A program made the position numbers and the translations under genes. From contig JAFDDB010000019.1 of assembly GCA_019311115.1 (NCBI GenBank), positions 1-51,010 of the forward strand: DNA of 51,010 bases, read 5' to 3'. Source of the stretch: Deltaproteobacteria bacterium. Lineage in GTDB: Bacteria > Myxococcota_A > UBA9160 > SZUA-336. Under the pieces are notes generated by a model. The model was not told the origin of the DNA. It was given only the letters and a program-made list of their open reading frames with translations, and made no database searches. Below are positions 22,953-32,678 of this stretch, piece by piece (position 1 is the first letter of the stretch; every line of letters starts with the position of its first letter).

Positions 22953-25247
22953 CTAGAACTGGAGCGGCGCCACCCTTCCGATCTGCTTAGAGAAGACGTC
23001 GGGGTCGGAAGTCGGCAGGTCGCAGATGCGCCGCTCGCAGACGTAGGCCGTGGGACGGCCGCCGCGCGCGGCCTTCTCGCGCACCAACGGCACCAGCTCC
23101 GCGTTCTCGCGCAGCTGCGAGCCCTCGCGAACCGAGAGCAGCATGCGGTTCGGCAGGTAGGTCGTGCGGAGCCGGTCGAGCAGCTCCGCTGGACCCGGGC
23201 CGGACGCCGGCGCCACCAGGATCACCTGTTTGGGCGTGTCGAGCAGGTACTCGACGCCCTCGAGCATCACCGCCAGCTCCGTCGGGCGCGACTCGATCAC
23301 CGTGCGGAAGGCCGAGAGCGTCTGCACGGCGCGCTCCAGGTACGCGGGCTCCGTCGTGATCTCGTGCAGCCGGAGCAGGTTCAGGAACGCGACGGAGCCG
23401 CCGGCCGGAACCGCCCCGTCGAAGTCCGGCTTCTCGCGCGCGAGCAGCTTCTCCTGGTCGTCGGCCGTGGTGAAGTAGCCGCCGCCCGCCGCGTCCAGGT
23501 AGTGCGCGTCCTGCACCTTCTGGAGCGCGATCGCCTCTTCGAGCCAGCGCCGCCGGCCGTCGGCCTCGTGCAGGTCGAGCAGGCCCGCGATCAGGAAGGC
23601 GTAGTCGTCGAGGAACGCGTCGCCGTCGGCGCGCCCGTCCTTGAACACGCGGCGCAGCCGGCCGTCCTGCCGCATCCGCTCGAGCGCGAAGCCGGCCGCC
23701 GTCGCCGCAGTCGCGGTGTAGTCCGGCTCGCCGAGCGCGAGGCCCGCCTGCGCGAAAGCGGAGATCATCAGCCCGTTCCAGGCCGCCAGCACCTTGTCGT
23801 CGAGCAGCGGCGGCGGGCGTTCGGCACGCGCCTCGTAGAGCCGCGCCAGGTCGAGATCGAACTGCAGGCGCAGGTCCTCTTCCGAGGTGCCGAGCCTCTT
23901 CGCGACCGACGCCAGCGGCTCCCTCACGTGCAGGATGCTCCGCCCTTCGAAGTTTCCCGCCTCGCTCACGCCGTAGTAGTCGAGGATCCCCTCCCCCCGA
24001 TCGTCACCGAGCACCTCTCGGATCTCGCCGGGCGTCCAGGTGAAGAACCAGCCCTCGTGCATGTGCCCGCCGGGGGCGCGGCTGTCCGCGTCGGTCGCGG
24101 AGAAGAACGCGCCCTCCGGGGACTTCATCTCGCGCGCAACGTAGTCGAGCGTCTTTCGCGCGACGGCCGCGAAGTCCTCGCGGCCGGTGGCCTGCCAGCC
24201 GTCGAGGTAGGCGACGACGAGACGCGCATTGTCGTAGAGCATCTTCTCGAAGTGCGGAACGAGCCAGGTACGCTCGGTGGCGTAGCGGTGGAAGCCCCCG
24301 CCCACGTGGTCGTGGATGCCGCCCGTGGCCATCCGCTCGAGTGTCGTCACCGCCATCTGCAGCGCGCGGTCGTTGCCGGTGCGCCGGTGGATCCGCAGCA
24401 GCAGCGGCACCGACATGCTGGACGGGAACTTCTGCCCCCCGCCGAGCCCGCCCCACTCCTCGTCGAACCGCGCCCCGTACACCGCCAGCACGCGGCGCAG
24501 CGGGGCCACCCGGGGCTCGATCGTCGAGTCCGCCGACTCGCCTTCGAGCTTTGCGCGAACCGCCGCGGTGAGGGACTGCGCGGCCTGCTCGACGCGCTCG
24601 GGGTCCGCGTTCCACAGGTCCGAGAGCTGCCGCAGGACGTCGCGGAAGCCGGGCCGCCCCGGCGAGCCGCGCGGCGGAAAGTACGTACCGCCGTAGAACG
24701 GCTCGCGGTCCGGAGTGAGCCAGACGTTGAGCGGCCAGCCGCCGCGTCCCGCCAGGCGCTGGACCGCGGCCATGTACACGGCGTCGATGTCGGGGCGGAC
24801 CTCGCGGTCGACCTTGATCGCGATGAAGCGCTCGTTGATCAGGCGCGCCGTTGCCACGTCGTCGAACGACTCCTCCTCCATCACGTGGCACCAGTGACAG
24901 GTCGAGTAGCCGATGCTGACGAGCACCGGCCGCCCCAGCCGCTTCGCCTGCGCGAAGGCCTCGTCCCCCCACGGGTACCAGTTGACGGGGTTGTGCGCGT
25001 GCTGGCGCAGGTACGGGCTCGACTCGAGCAGCAGCCGGTTCGTGTAGGTCGGGAGCCCGTCCGCACGCCGGTGCCGGGTGCGTGGCACGTAGTCCGCCCC
25101 CTGGCGCGCCAGCGTCTCGCCGAGCCGGACGCGGAGCGCGTCGCCGAGTGCGGGCGCGCCCGGCAGGGCCGACGGCACGTTCGAGGCCAGGCTCGTCCCG
25201 AACGGAGTCAGGACGAGCATCACCAGGGCGACGCGCGCGGCGCCCAT
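22953..25247 (-). CDS. DUF255 thioredoxin-fold protein (YyaL/SPATA20 family)
   Basis: A 764-residue protein. After an N-terminal signal-like stretch, residues about 65-200 are the DUF255 thioredoxin-like domain: [23 protein letters not shown] with CxxC at Cys117/Cys120, and [24 protein letters not shown]. The rest is an (alpha/alpha)6-barrel resembling glycosidases, with [20 protein letters not shown]. Human SPATA20 and bacterial YyaL share this architecture; the activity is unresolved, with redox or cellobiose-epimerase-like roles proposed. The signal region is unusual for the family and suggests export. The ATG at 25247 overlaps the upstream stop by 1 nt (TGATG). Confidence 0.9.
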   Translation of the reverse strand: MGAARVALVMLVLTPFGTSLASNVPSALPGAPALGDALRVRLGETLARQGADYVPRTRHRRADGLPTYTNRLLLESSPYLRQHAHNPVNWYPWGDEAFAQAKRLGRPVLVSIGYSTCHWCHVMEEESFDDVATARLINERFIAIKVDREVRPDIDAVYMAAVQRLAGRGGWPLNVWLTPDREPFYGGTYFPPRGSPGRPGFRDVLRQLSDLWNADPERVEQAAQSLTAAVRAKLEGESADSTIEPRVAPLRRVLAVYGARFDEEWGGLGGGQKFPSSMSVPLLLRIHRRTGNDRALQMAVTTLERMATGGIHDHVGGGFHRYATERTWLVPHFEKMLYDNARLVVAYLDGWQATGREDFAAVARKTLDYVAREMKSPEGAFFSATDADSRAPGGHMHEGWFFTWTPGEIREVLGDDRGEGILDYYGVSEAGNFEGRSILHVREPLASVAKRLGTSEEDLRLQFDLDLARLYEARAERPPPLLDDKVLAAWNGLMISAFAQAGLALGEPDYTATAATAAGFALERMRQDGRLRRVFKDGRADGDAFLDDYAFLIAGLLDLHEADGRRRWLEEAIALQKVQDAHYLDAAGGGYFTTADDQEKLLAREKPDFDGAVPAGGSVAFLNLLRLHEITTEPAYLERAVQTLSAFRTVIESRPTELAVMLEGVEYLLDTPKQVILVAPASGPGPAELLDRLRTTYLPNRMLLSVREGSQLRENAELVPLVREKAARGGRPTAYVCERRICDLPTSDPDVFSKQIGRVAPLQF

Positions 25248-26698
25248 CACATCCAGCCGACCAACATGCGCTCCATGGCTTGCAGGATGTAGGACTTCGG
25301 CAGCGCGTGCGCGATTCGGGTCCAGACCGTGACGCCCATCGACTGCGGTGGGTACAGGAGCCCGCTGGTGAAGACGAGCGCGGCCGTCGCGGCGGCGGCG
25401 CACGAGACGCCGAGCAGCCCCGCCCGCAGGCGCGGGCCGAGTCGCATGGCGGCGCGCCCGAAGAACACCGCCGCAGGCACGCCCATGGCCAGCAGGTACG
25501 AGCCCTTCAGCGCCGCCGGACTCGGCGCGCCGATGGCGATCGACGTGAAGCCCAGCAGCCCCAGCGTCGCCAGCATGACGAGGGGCGCGTCGGGCGTGCC
25601 CCCGCGCCGGCGAACCAGGTCGACCCACGCCAGCACGAACCCCGCGAGCACCGCCAGAGTCGGCAACAGTCCCAGCAGGGCCAGCACCGGCCCGTACCAG
25701 ACGCCGTCGCGATGGTCCCGCACGCGTGTGCGGTGCCCGAACGGGTCAAACCACAGACCGGCGTAGGTCATGCCCCAGACGCTGGTCATGGCCGGGTTGC
25801 GGTTGTGATACGAACCCAGCTTGCCGGGCTCGTGGTAGAGCGACGGGCGAAGCAGCGCTCCCGGCGGCACCCAGAAGAAGTCGGCGACGCGCCGATCGCG
25901 GATCGTCATCGCCTCTTCGGCGCTCTTCATCGGCTCGCGGTTCCGCGTCAACGGGATGAGCGTCCCCGACACGGCCAGGTTCCGCAGGTAGACGGGCGAG
26001 GCGAGCGCGCCGGCCGCGGCCAGACAGACCGCGAGCGCGGCCAGCTCGCGGCGGCCGGACTTGCGCCACAGGTAGGGAACGAACACGGCGCCGAGCAGCA
26101 GCACGGTCGTGTACTTGACCCAGAGCGCGGCGCCGCAGACGACGCCCAGCAGCAACGCGGCGCGGAGGTCCGCGGGGTCGCGCTGCAGCCGGACCAGTGG
26201 AGGCAACGCCAGCGCGACCATGCCCGCCGCAAGCGCCTCGTTCCCGATCATGGCCCCGGCCAGCTGCGAGACGGGCACGAAGAGCAGCACCGCCGTCGAC
26301 ACGGCCGCCACGATGGGAGCAACCCCGAACTGCAGCATGAGCCGCAGCGCGACGAAGCCGGCGGCAACTCCCGCGAACGCGCCGATCGCACGCACACCCG
26401 TCACGAGTGCGCGCGGGCCGAACGGCTCGAGCAGTCCCCAGACCGCGCTGCCGAGCAGGTAGTAGAGCGGCGGGTGGAACGTCGACCAGCCGTCGTAGGG
26501 ATGCGGCAGCCGCCCCTCCTCGAGAATCGACAGCATGTAACCGGCGTGCCCCGGCGAGTCGTAGCCGGTCAGCGGAGGCACGCCCCACGCGTTCCAGAGC
26601 CGCTGCGCGACCGCGAGCGCGAAGAGTATCCCGATGGCGAGCCGCATACGCCCGTCGAGGGTCCGCCCAGCCGCGACGGGCGTTCCGGGCTCCGGCAT
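25247..26698 (-). CDS. ArnT/GT39-type membrane glycosyltransferase
   Basis: A 483-residue GT-C protein with about eleven helices. Loop 1 holds [12 protein letters not shown] (acidic catalytic motif) and [14 protein letters not shown], the HPP signature also seen in the enzyme at 6847-8253; the two look like paralogues. The ATG at 26698 overlaps the stop of the upstream GT2 by 1 nt, and its stop overlaps the DUF255 start by 1 nt, so all three are co-translated. A polyprenyl-phosphate sugar donor is inferred from the family. Confidence 0.83.
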   Translation of the reverse strand: MPEPGTPVAAGRTLDGRMRLAIGILFALAVAQRLWNAWGVPPLTGYDSPGHAGYMLSILEEGRLPHPYDGWSTFHPPLYYLLGSAVWGLLEPFGPRALVTGVRAIGAFAGVAAGFVALRLMLQFGVAPIVAAVSTAVLLFVPVSQLAGAMIGNEALAAGMVALALPPLVRLQRDPADLRAALLLGVVCGAALWVKYTTVLLLGAVFVPYLWRKSGRRELAALAVCLAAAGALASPVYLRNLAVSGTLIPLTRNREPMKSAEEAMTIRDRRVADFFWVPPGALLRPSLYHEPGKLGSYHNRNPAMTSVWGMTYAGLWFDPFGHRTRVRDHRDGVWYGPVLALLGLLPTLAVLAGFVLAWVDLVRRRGGTPDAPLVMLATLGLLGFTSIAIGAPSPAALKGSYLLAMGVPAAVFFGRAAMRLGPRLRAGLLGVSCAAAATAALVFTSGLLYPPQSMGVTVWTRIAHALPKSYILQAMERMLVGWM

Positions 26699-27450
26699 CA
26701 CTCCGGGTGGGGGAACAGGGGACTCGACGTAACGCCCATCCGGCACAGCCGGTAGTGCAGTGCGGTCCAGAGGCAGCCGAACCCGTACACCACGCTGCGC
26801 ACGAAGTTGATGGAGGAGGCGTCGGTCGCGTAGCGCGTGGGACAGCTGACCTCGGCGACCTTGAAGTCGAACCACACGATCTGCGCGATCATCTGGTTGT
26901 CGAAGACGAAGTCGTCGGAGTTCTCGTCGAGCGGCAACGTCTCGAGCAGCTTGCTCGAGAACGCGCGGTACCCGGTGTGGAACTCCGAGAGCTTGGAGCC
27001 CATCAGCAGGTTCTCCGACAGCGTCAGGAAGCGGTTCGCCACGTAGCGCCAGAGCGGCATTCCGCCGGCGCGCGCGTGGCCGCCCAGGATGCGCGACGCG
27101 AGCACGCAGTCGTAGAGCTCACTTCCGATCATGGACGCCATCGCTGGGATCAGCTTCGGCGTGTACTGGTAGTCCGGGTGCACCATGACGACGATGTCGG
27201 CCCCGTCTTCGAGCGCCATCCGGTAGCAGCTCTTCTGGTTGCCCCCATAGCCCTTGTTGTTCTCGTGGGCGTGGACCAGCACGCCGGGCAGGGCGCTCGC
27301 GATCTCGACGGTGCGGTCGCGGCTCGCATCGTCCACCACGATCACGCGGTCCACGACGCCCTGTGCCATGACCTCGTCGTAGGTCTTCTTCAGCGTCCCT
27401 TCCGCGTTGTACGCGGGCATGACGACGACGACCTTCTTGCCCAGATGCAT
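26698..27450 (-). CDS. GT2-family glycosyltransferase
   Basis: A 250-residue single-domain GT2 enzyme. Key blocks: VVVVMPAYNAEGTLKKTYDEV, VIVVDDASRDRT, NNKGYGGNQKSCY, a DxD-like MVHPDYQY, and GYRAFSSKLLETLP. The HPDYQ metal-site block matches bacterial polyprenyl-phosphate-linked GT2 proteins near GT-C genes. It starts with ATG at 27450 as the first gene of a coupled operon (GT2, GT-C, DUF255). A role in charging polyprenyl phosphate for the adjacent GT-C enzyme is inferred. Confidence 0.85.
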   Translation of the reverse strand: MHLGKKVVVVMPAYNAEGTLKKTYDEVMAQGVVDRVIVVDDASRDRTVEIASALPGVLVHAHENNKGYGGNQKSCYRMALEDGADIVVMVHPDYQYTPKLIPAMASMIGSELYDCVLASRILGGHARAGGMPLWRYVANRFLTLSENLLMGSKLSEFHTGYRAFSSKLLETLPLDENSDDFVFDNQMIAQIVWFDFKVAEVSCPTRYATDASSINFVRSVVYGFGCLWTALHYRLCRMGVTSSPLFPHPE

Positions 27451-27650
27451 CGAGAGGGGCTCCTCGGACTCGAACCGGAAGGAAGTGTGGGGGCGTGGCG
27501 CAAGGGCCGCAAGCGCTCGCGGCGCCCGTAGGCAGGCGTGGGCAAGCCGCACGCAGGCGAGGCGCAGGTCGGCACCAAGGACGCGCAGGCGTCGCCGGCC
27601 CGGCCGCGGAACGGGCGTGCCGCTTCCCGCTACGCAGACGGTCGGAATCG

Positions 27651-27686
27651 AAAAGCGAGCAGCGGGCTCGGGACGAACCCGGACCC
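27651..27686 (-). terminator. possible intrinsic terminator after the cold-shock gene
   Basis: Downstream of the cold-shock stop on the minus strand, GGGTCCGGG and CCCGAGCCC can pair (one mismatch, one G-U) around a 5-nt loop at 27686-27664. A TTTT run follows at 27654-27651, about 9 nt beyond the stem. The T-run is short and displaced, so this is a weak candidate. Confidence 0.35.
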
Positions 27687-27693
27687 GAACTCC

Positions 27694-27897
27694 TCAGCCG
27701 GGCTTGACGTTCGTGGCCTCGGGACCCTTCTGACCCTGCGAAGCCTCGTACTCAACTGGCTGGTCTTCACGCAGGCTCTTGAAGCCCTCGCCTTCGATGT
27801 TCGAGAAGTGGACGAACAAGTCCTTGCTTCCGTCATCGGGCGTGATGAAGCCGTAGCCCTTCTCGTCGCTGAACCACTTGACTATACCCGTAGCCAC
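27694..27897 (-). CDS. cold-shock protein, CspA family
   Basis: A 67-residue single cold-shock domain. [14 protein letters not shown] contains RNP-1, and [14 protein letters not shown] contains RNP-2; the aromatic RNA-binding residues are intact. It binds single-stranded RNA/DNA in the cytoplasm and melts mRNA structure. The start is GTG with AGGAG 8 nt upstream. The 170-bp region upstream to the TerB-like gene leaves room for the long regulatory leader often found on csp genes, but no specific cold box was identified. It is monocistronic. Confidence 0.95.
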   Translation of the reverse strand: MATGIVKWFSDEKGYGFITPDDGSKDLFVHFSNIEGEGFKSLREDQPVEYEASQGQKGPEATNVKPG

Positions 27898-28067
27898 GAA
27901 TCGAACTCCTGTCGTGTGCGGGAGGGTGAAGAGAAGCTACACGGTCCAACGGCTTGCGCCACAGCTCCGTGTTGCAGCCCGGTCCGAATTCCGGCCGCAC
28001 TGGGGGTTTTCCGCTACCCGCAGAGGACCGGTGTGTGGCGCCAGAGGCGCGAGTGCTCGCGATGCCC

Positions 28068-28619
28068 CTAGTCGGCGGCGAAGGCTTCCTCGATCCGCGC
28101 CAGCACCGCGCGTTCCTCGGCCGAGACGCGCTCGCCGAGCCCGAGAAACCCGCCGGATGCCTCCGCGACCGTTCGCGCCAGGCGGAGTACCTCGTCGCGC
28201 AGTCCCTTGCGCAGGTTGGGGGCGAGCGGTCGGGCGACTTCGGCGACGTAGCCCTTCCACGCGTCGAACAGACCCGGCCGCGGCGGCTCGTCGAGCCAGT
28301 GCTCGAGCATCGCGTAGCCCTCCGCGTGGCGGTCCACACCTGCGGCGGTGGCTGCGTCGAGGATCGTCACGCGCTCGGCCTTGTCCACGCGCCCGTCCGC
28401 CCAGGCCACTGCGAGCAGCGGGATCAACCCGAGGGCCGCGAGCATCTTGGCGGTGATGCCGAGAGCGACGAGCTGCTCGACCAGCACCTGGTCCTCGATG
28501 TGCGACAGGTCCGCGACCTCGTGCTCCTCGTGCATGCGTTCGATCAGCTCGCGGTCGCGCTTGGCGAAGAACTCGTTCTCGAGGGCACGGCGGCGCTCCG
28601 CCAGGGCATCGTGGTCCAT
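28068..28619 (-). CDS. TerB-like domain protein
   Basis: A 183-residue, mostly helical protein. A charged N-terminal helix (LAERRRALENEFFAKRDREL) precedes a domain with AVAWADGRVDKAERVTILDAA and, later, VSAEERAVLARIEEAF. Paired 'ADG-x-D-x-x-E' and 'S-x-x-E' segments are the metal-site hallmarks of the TerB/DjlA-like fold. The function of such proteins is unclear; many respond to membrane or tellurite stress. Its ATG at 28619 overlaps the stop of the universal stress protein gene (TGATG), placing it in the stress operon. Confidence 0.7.
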   Translation of the reverse strand: MDHDALAERRRALENEFFAKRDRELIERMHEEHEVADLSHIEDQVLVEQLVALGITAKMLAALGLIPLLAVAWADGRVDKAERVTILDAATAAGVDRHAEGYAMLEHWLDEPPRPGLFDAWKGYVAEVARPLAPNLRKGLRDEVLRLARTVAEASGGFLGLGERVSAEERAVLARIEEAFAAD

Positions 28620-29533
28620 CAATCGGCCTCCTCTTCTGGACGGATCGTCAGTACCGGGCACGGAGCCACCCGGACGATGTGCTCGGCCACGCTGCCGATC
28701 AACAGGCGCGAGAGCCCCTTGCGTCCGTGGGTTCCCATCACGATCAGGTCGGCATCGCGCTCCTCGGCAACCCGGGCGATCACGCGCTCCGGGGGTCCGT
28801 GCTGCGCAACGTACTCGGCGGAGACACCGGCGTCCTGCAGCGAGACCAGCATCTGCTCGAGCTCGCGGGCGGCGTCCTTCGACAGGCGGTCGAGCACCCC
28901 GCCGCTCCCTCCAGTGCTCTCGGACACCAGCATCTGCTCGAGCTCCGCCGGAACGTAGTAGCCGTGCACCAGCACGAGGTGGGCCGGTCCCATGGCGCCC
29001 GCCAGGTCGCGAGCGGCCTGCAGGGCGCGCTCGGCGGCGCCGGAGAAGTCGATCGGCACCACGATCACGCGCGGACGGATCGCCCCGCGGGTGTCGTCGG
29101 CCTTGGCGGTGAGCACCGGGCAGCGCGCACTGCGCACGACGCGCTCGGCTACGCTGCCGAGCAGCACGTGCTGGAGGCCGGTGCGCCCGCGCGTTCCCAT
29201 GACGATCAGGTCCGATCCCAGCTCCTCGGCGCTGTTCGCGATCTGCTGCGAAGGGACGCCCTCGATCATGTGCGAGGCGCACGGGACCTTCTCGGAACGG
29301 ACGCCGGCCTCGATCACCTTCAGCCGTTCGTGCTCTCCCTTCCGGAAGCCCTCCATCACCTCGACCGGGACCAGCCCCGCCTGCGGCATGCTGGCCTGGA
29401 TGGGCAGGTGCCAGACGTGGAGCAGGTCGATGTGGGCGTCGAAGGCGCGCGCGATCTCGATGGCGTCCGCCACCGCCTGGTCCGCGTGGCTCGAGAAGTC
29501 GACCGGAACCAGCACTCGCTGGATGCTGAGCAT
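28619..29533 (-). CDS. tandem universal stress protein (two UspA domains)
   Basis: A 304-residue protein with two UspA domains: residues about 1-142 (IQRVLVPVDFSSHADQA) and 155-300 (RVIVVPIDFSGAAERAL). Both keep the ATP-binding loop G-x2-G-x9-G-S: VMGTRGRTGLQHVLLGSVAE and VMGTHGRKGLSRLLIGSVAE. Nucleotide binding by both halves is therefore expected. The gene is coupled downstream to the TerB-like gene and lies 2 bp after the second universal stress gene. These proteins commonly support survival of growth arrest or energy stress. Confidence 0.92.
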   Translation of the reverse strand: MLSIQRVLVPVDFSSHADQAVADAIEIARAFDAHIDLLHVWHLPIQASMPQAGLVPVEVMEGFRKGEHERLKVIEAGVRSEKVPCASHMIEGVPSQQIANSAEELGSDLIVMGTRGRTGLQHVLLGSVAERVVRSARCPVLTAKADDTRGAIRPRVIVVPIDFSGAAERALQAARDLAGAMGPAHLVLVHGYYVPAELEQMLVSESTGGSGGVLDRLSKDAARELEQMLVSLQDAGVSAEYVAQHGPPERVIARVAEERDADLIVMGTHGRKGLSRLLIGSVAEHIVRVAPCPVLTIRPEEEAD

Positions 29534-29535
29534 GC

Positions 29536-30348
29536 CTATCCTCCTTCGGGCTCGGGCCAGACCAATAGCAGGGCGGCGGGCCCCATGCGGGCCAGGCGGT
29601 CGGCGACGCGGCCGGGCCAGCCGTCGGGGTTCCGCTCGGCGCCGAGCACGAGCAGGTCGGGGTCGAGCTTCTGGACCACGAGCGTGATCTCTTCGGCCGG
29701 GTCGCCGGGGTGAACGGCGGTCTGGAACGGGATGCTGGCGTCGAGCCGCGCGACGGCCCCCTCGATACGCTGGACGACCGTATCGGGGTGCATCTCGACG
29801 TGCCGACGGTCCGACAGGTACCCGCGCGGCGGCAGGGCGTGGATCACGCAGAGCTCGCCCGTCATGGCGCCGGCGAGCCTCACGGCGGCCCGCAGCGCCG
29901 GCGTCTCCACGTCGGGCAGTTCGAGCCCCACGGCGATCCGCTTGAGCTGGCCGTGTCCGCGAGCCTCGCGGACCAACAGAAGGGGCGCGCCCGGCCGGCG
30001 CAGCATCCGGTCCGCGACGCTGCCCAGCAGGAACCCCCGGACGCCTCGCAGACCCGCCGCACCGGCCACGACCAGGTCGGCGCCGCGTTCATCGCGCACC
30101 CGGGAGAGCTGGTCCGCGGGCTCGCCGGGCACCGCAATCAGGTTCGCGTCGGGAACGCCGGCCTCCTCGGCCTGCTGGCGCATGCGCTCCTTCGCGCGCT
30201 CCCCGTCGTCGTCCGGATCGAAGAGGCAGTGCAGCAGGTCGACCTGCGCGCCGGTGTGGCGCGCCAACGACGCCGCCACCTCGAGGGCGGCTCCCGCGCT
30301 CGGCGAGAAGTCGGTGCCCACGAGGAGGCGCTCGATCGGCCAGCGCAT
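29536..30348 (-). CDS. tandem universal stress protein, second domain degenerate
   Basis: A 270-residue protein with two UspA-like halves. The first (IERLLVGTDFSPSAGAALEV to VAGAAGLRGVRGFLLGSVAD) has an intact ATP loop. In the second, the corresponding end reads VLGAERNPDGWPGRVADRL and lacks the G-x9-G-S pattern, so nucleotide binding there is doubtful. It starts 9 bp after the coiled-coil gene stops and ends 2 bp before the next universal stress gene, so it is part of one operon. It may pair with the intact paralogue. Confidence 0.88.
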   Translation of the reverse strand: MRWPIERLLVGTDFSPSAGAALEVAASLARHTGAQVDLLHCLFDPDDDGERAKERMRQQAEEAGVPDANLIAVPGEPADQLSRVRDERGADLVVAGAAGLRGVRGFLLGSVADRMLRRPGAPLLLVREARGHGQLKRIAVGLELPDVETPALRAAVRLAGAMTGELCVIHALPPRGYLSDRRHVEMHPDTVVQRIEGAVARLDASIPFQTAVHPGDPAEEITLVVQKLDPDLLVLGAERNPDGWPGRVADRLARMGPAALLLVWPEPEGG

Positions 30349-30356
30349 GCTGCCGC

Positions 30357-30617
30357 TCAGACCTCCTCGCGGATGCGCCGGTACGCATCGCGGATCTCGT
30401 CCGCCAGCAGCGAGGCCGCCTCGCCGACCTCACGAACCGCCTCGGCCGACTCGTGACCGATCCGCTCGAGCTTGCCCTCGAGCGTCTCCCACTTCTTCTC
30501 GGCCGTCTGGAACAGGTCGTGGGCCTCCTTCTGCGCCAGGTTGACCTGCACCCTCAGCTCGTCGCGCAGGGTGCGCAGCGACTTCAGCTCGTCTTCGAAC
30601 TTGTCGGACAGACTCAT
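30357..30617 (-). CDS. small coiled-coil protein, first gene of the stress operon
   Basis: An 86-residue, almost entirely helical and charged protein with heptad-like spacing throughout (DELKSLRTLRDELRVQVNLA, then KKWETLEGKLERI). There is no signal peptide or membrane segment. The family was not recognised; short coiled-coil proteins of this kind occur with universal stress genes. GGAGGGAGT precedes the ATG at 30617. The 201 bp upstream separates it from the divergent channel gene and should hold both promoters. Confidence 0.7.
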   Translation of the reverse strand: MSLSDKFEDELKSLRTLRDELRVQVNLAQKEAHDLFQTAEKKWETLEGKLERIGHESAEAVREVGEAASLLADEIRDAYRRIREEV

Positions 30618-30818
30618 GGACTCCCTCCTCGGCTCCCGGGAATCGGAAGCCCTTGATCAGCATGTGCACCGGCCCGCCCGTTGCAAGAGGAGCGAGCTGG
30701 GATAATTTGTCGCATCGGCGGTTCGCTGCGCCCTGCCCGCGCCGCTCGCGACGCTCGCGACGGTACCCTCATTGCGAGTGCGCCGTCTCGACCGGTCAAG
30801 GAAAGGCGAAGACGACCC

Positions 30819-31835
30819 GTGAACTCGTCCACGACCCGAACAGTGCGGCGTTTCGAGCTGGCGATCCTGGGCCTCGCGCTGATCAGCATAACGGGCACGG
30901 TGGGATACGTGGTGGTCGAGGACATGTCCTGGGTCAACGCCCTGTACATGACCATCATCACGCTGTCCACCGTCGGCTTCGCCGAGGTGCAGCCACTCAC
31001 CCAGGCGGGGCGGCTCTTCACCGTCCTGCTGATCACGGCCGGCGTCGGATCCGTACTGTACCTGGCGAGCGTGATCGCGCAGGTGGTGATCGAGGGGAGC
31101 ATTTCGAGGATGATGGGAGCGAGCGCCATGACGCGACGAGTCGACGAGCTGAGGAACCACGTGATCGTCTGCGGCTTCGGCCGCTTCGGCCGCATCGTCG
31201 TCGACGAGATGATGCGCAGCAGGGTTGCGGTCGTGATCGTCGAGCGCGACCCCGACAAGGAAGCGGAGCTGGAGCAGCTCGGCGCGCCATTCCTGATCGG
31301 GTCGGCGACCTCGGACGACGTGCTGGACAGGGCGCACATCGAGTTCGCGCGCGCGATCGTGGCGGGAACCGCCTCGGACGCCGACAACCTGTTCATGACG
31401 CTGTCGGCGCGCGAGAAGAACCCGGACATCCGCATCCACGCGCGCGGCGAGGGAGAAGCGGCGAGCCGCCGGCTACGCCTGGCCGGAGCCGACCAGGTCA
31501 TCTCGCCCTACCAGAGCGGCGGCCTGCAGATCGCGACCTCGATCCTGAGGCCCGCGGTCGTCGACTTCCTCGAAATCTCGCGCCCGCTCGGCGGCGAAGA
31601 GGTGGACCTGGAGGAGCTGCGCGTCGAAGAGGGAAGCGAGCTGGCGGGGCAGACCATCGCCACGCTCGAGGGGGGCTCGACGAAGCTCCGCATCGTGGCG
31701 CTCCGCCGGGGCACGGCGCGGATCGAGCTGGTGCCCGGCCCGGATGTCGAGACACAGGAGGGCGACCACCTGGTGCTGATCGGCGACCGCGACACGCTCC
31801 AGGACCTGGCGAAGCGGGCGAGCGGACCTCGCTAG
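30819..31835 (+). CDS. potassium-channel-like protein with TrkA-N (RCK) domain
   Basis: A 338-residue protein. Residues about 13-32 and 64-90 are transmembrane helices flanking a pore loop with the filter TLSTVGFAEVQPL (Thr51-Val-Gly-Phe-Ala-Glu56). Then an RCK/TrkA-N Rossmann domain (VIVCGFGRFGRIVVDEM, 115-131) and a TrkA-C domain (EGSELAGQTIATLEGG onward). This is the MthK/Kch-type two-helix channel layout. The fifth filter position is Ala instead of Gly (TVGYGD or TVGFGE in most channels), so conductance may be altered. The GTG at 30819 places the start just before the first helix; an earlier in-frame start (30681) would add a basic extension. Confidence 0.8.
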   Translation: MNSSTTRTVRRFELAILGLALISITGTVGYVVVEDMSWVNALYMTIITLSTVGFAEVQPLTQAGRLFTVLLITAGVGSVLYLASVIAQVVIEGSISRMMGASAMTRRVDELRNHVIVCGFGRFGRIVVDEMMRSRVAVVIVERDPDKEAELEQLGAPFLIGSATSDDVLDRAHIEFARAIVAGTASDADNLFMTLSAREKNPDIRIHARGEGEAASRRLRLAGADQVISPYQSGGLQIATSILRPAVVDFLEISRPLGGEEVDLEELRVEEGSELAGQTIATLEGGSTKLRIVALRRGTARIELVPGPDVETQEGDHLVLIGDRDTLQDLAKRASGPR

Positions 31836-31843
31836 CCGGGCCG

Positions 31844-32647
31844 GTGATCGAAGCGATCGAGAAGATCGTCGCCGAGACGGCAGCGGCGGAGATCCTGCCG
31901 CGTCGGCCGGGTCCCGCCGAGGTCCGCGACTTCGTGGAGCCCTGGCGGGCCGAGGTCGTGACCGAAGCCGACCTGGCGGCCGAGGCGGCGATCGCTCCAC
32001 GCCTTCGGGCCCTGCGCGACATCCCCGTCGTCGGGGAGGAGGCGGCCAAGCAGGACCCGGCGCTGCTGGGCCTGGCGCGCGGGCGCGATCCATTCTGGCT
32101 CGTCGACCCCATCGACGGCACGGCGGCGTTCGCTGCGGGCCGCGAGGAGTTCGGTGTCATGGTCGCCCTGGTCGAGGGGGGCGAGACGATCGCCGCGACC
32201 ATCCACCTGCCGTTGGCGGGGCGAACCATCACGGCGGAGCGTGGCTCGGGGACTTTCGAGAACGGCCGGCGCATCCTGAGCGGAGCCGGCGGCGACGGGC
32301 CGCTCGCGGGCACGCTCTACACGGGCTTCTTCGACGACGATGTGGGAGACCGGCTGGCGGCGGCCGCGTCGCGGCTCGGCTGCCGGACGATCGAGCCCAG
32401 CTACGCGGCCGCGCTCGAGTACCCCGCGGTGGCGCGGGGCGACAAGGACTTCGTGCTCTACGGCCGACTCCGTCCCTGGGACCACGCACCGGGCTGCCTG
32501 ATCGTCGCCGAGGCCGGTGGAGTCGCGGCTCTCACGGCGGACTCGGCGCGCTACCGCCCGGCCGCCGGGTTCGGTCCCATGCTCGCCGCCCACACCGCAG
32601 CCGGTTGGGAAACCGTCGCCGACGCGATCCGAACGGCCCGCGGCTAG
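31844..32647 (+). CDS. inositol-monophosphatase-family phosphatase
   Basis: A 267-residue Mg-dependent phosphatase. Metal ligands are at Glu65/Glu66 (VVGEEA), Asp88-Pro-Ile-Asp91 (WLVDPIDGTAAF) and the later Asp of RPWDHAPGC. The family includes inositol monophosphatase, CysQ (PAP phosphatase) and HisN-type histidinol phosphatase; motifs alone do not separate these. The start is GTG at 31844, 8 bp after the channel stop, so co-transcription with the channel is likely. Confidence 0.85.
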   Translation: MIEAIEKIVAETAAAEILPRRPGPAEVRDFVEPWRAEVVTEADLAAEAAIAPRLRALRDIPVVGEEAAKQDPALLGLARGRDPFWLVDPIDGTAAFAAGREEFGVMVALVEGGETIAATIHLPLAGRTITAERGSGTFENGRRILSGAGGDGPLAGTLYTGFFDDDVGDRLAAAASRLGCRTIEPSYAAALEYPAVARGDKDFVLYGRLRPWDHAPGCLIVAEAGGVAALTADSARYRPAAGFGPMLAAHTAAGWETVADAIRTARG

Positions 32648-32678
32648 CCGAGCGGATCGCCCTGCACGTCCCGGTCGC

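Noticed and set aside
30681..30818. N-terminal extension of the channel protein
   Set aside because: It would add an Arg-rich non-membrane stretch not expected for this family; the GTG at 30819 lies just before the first helix. Not fully excluded.
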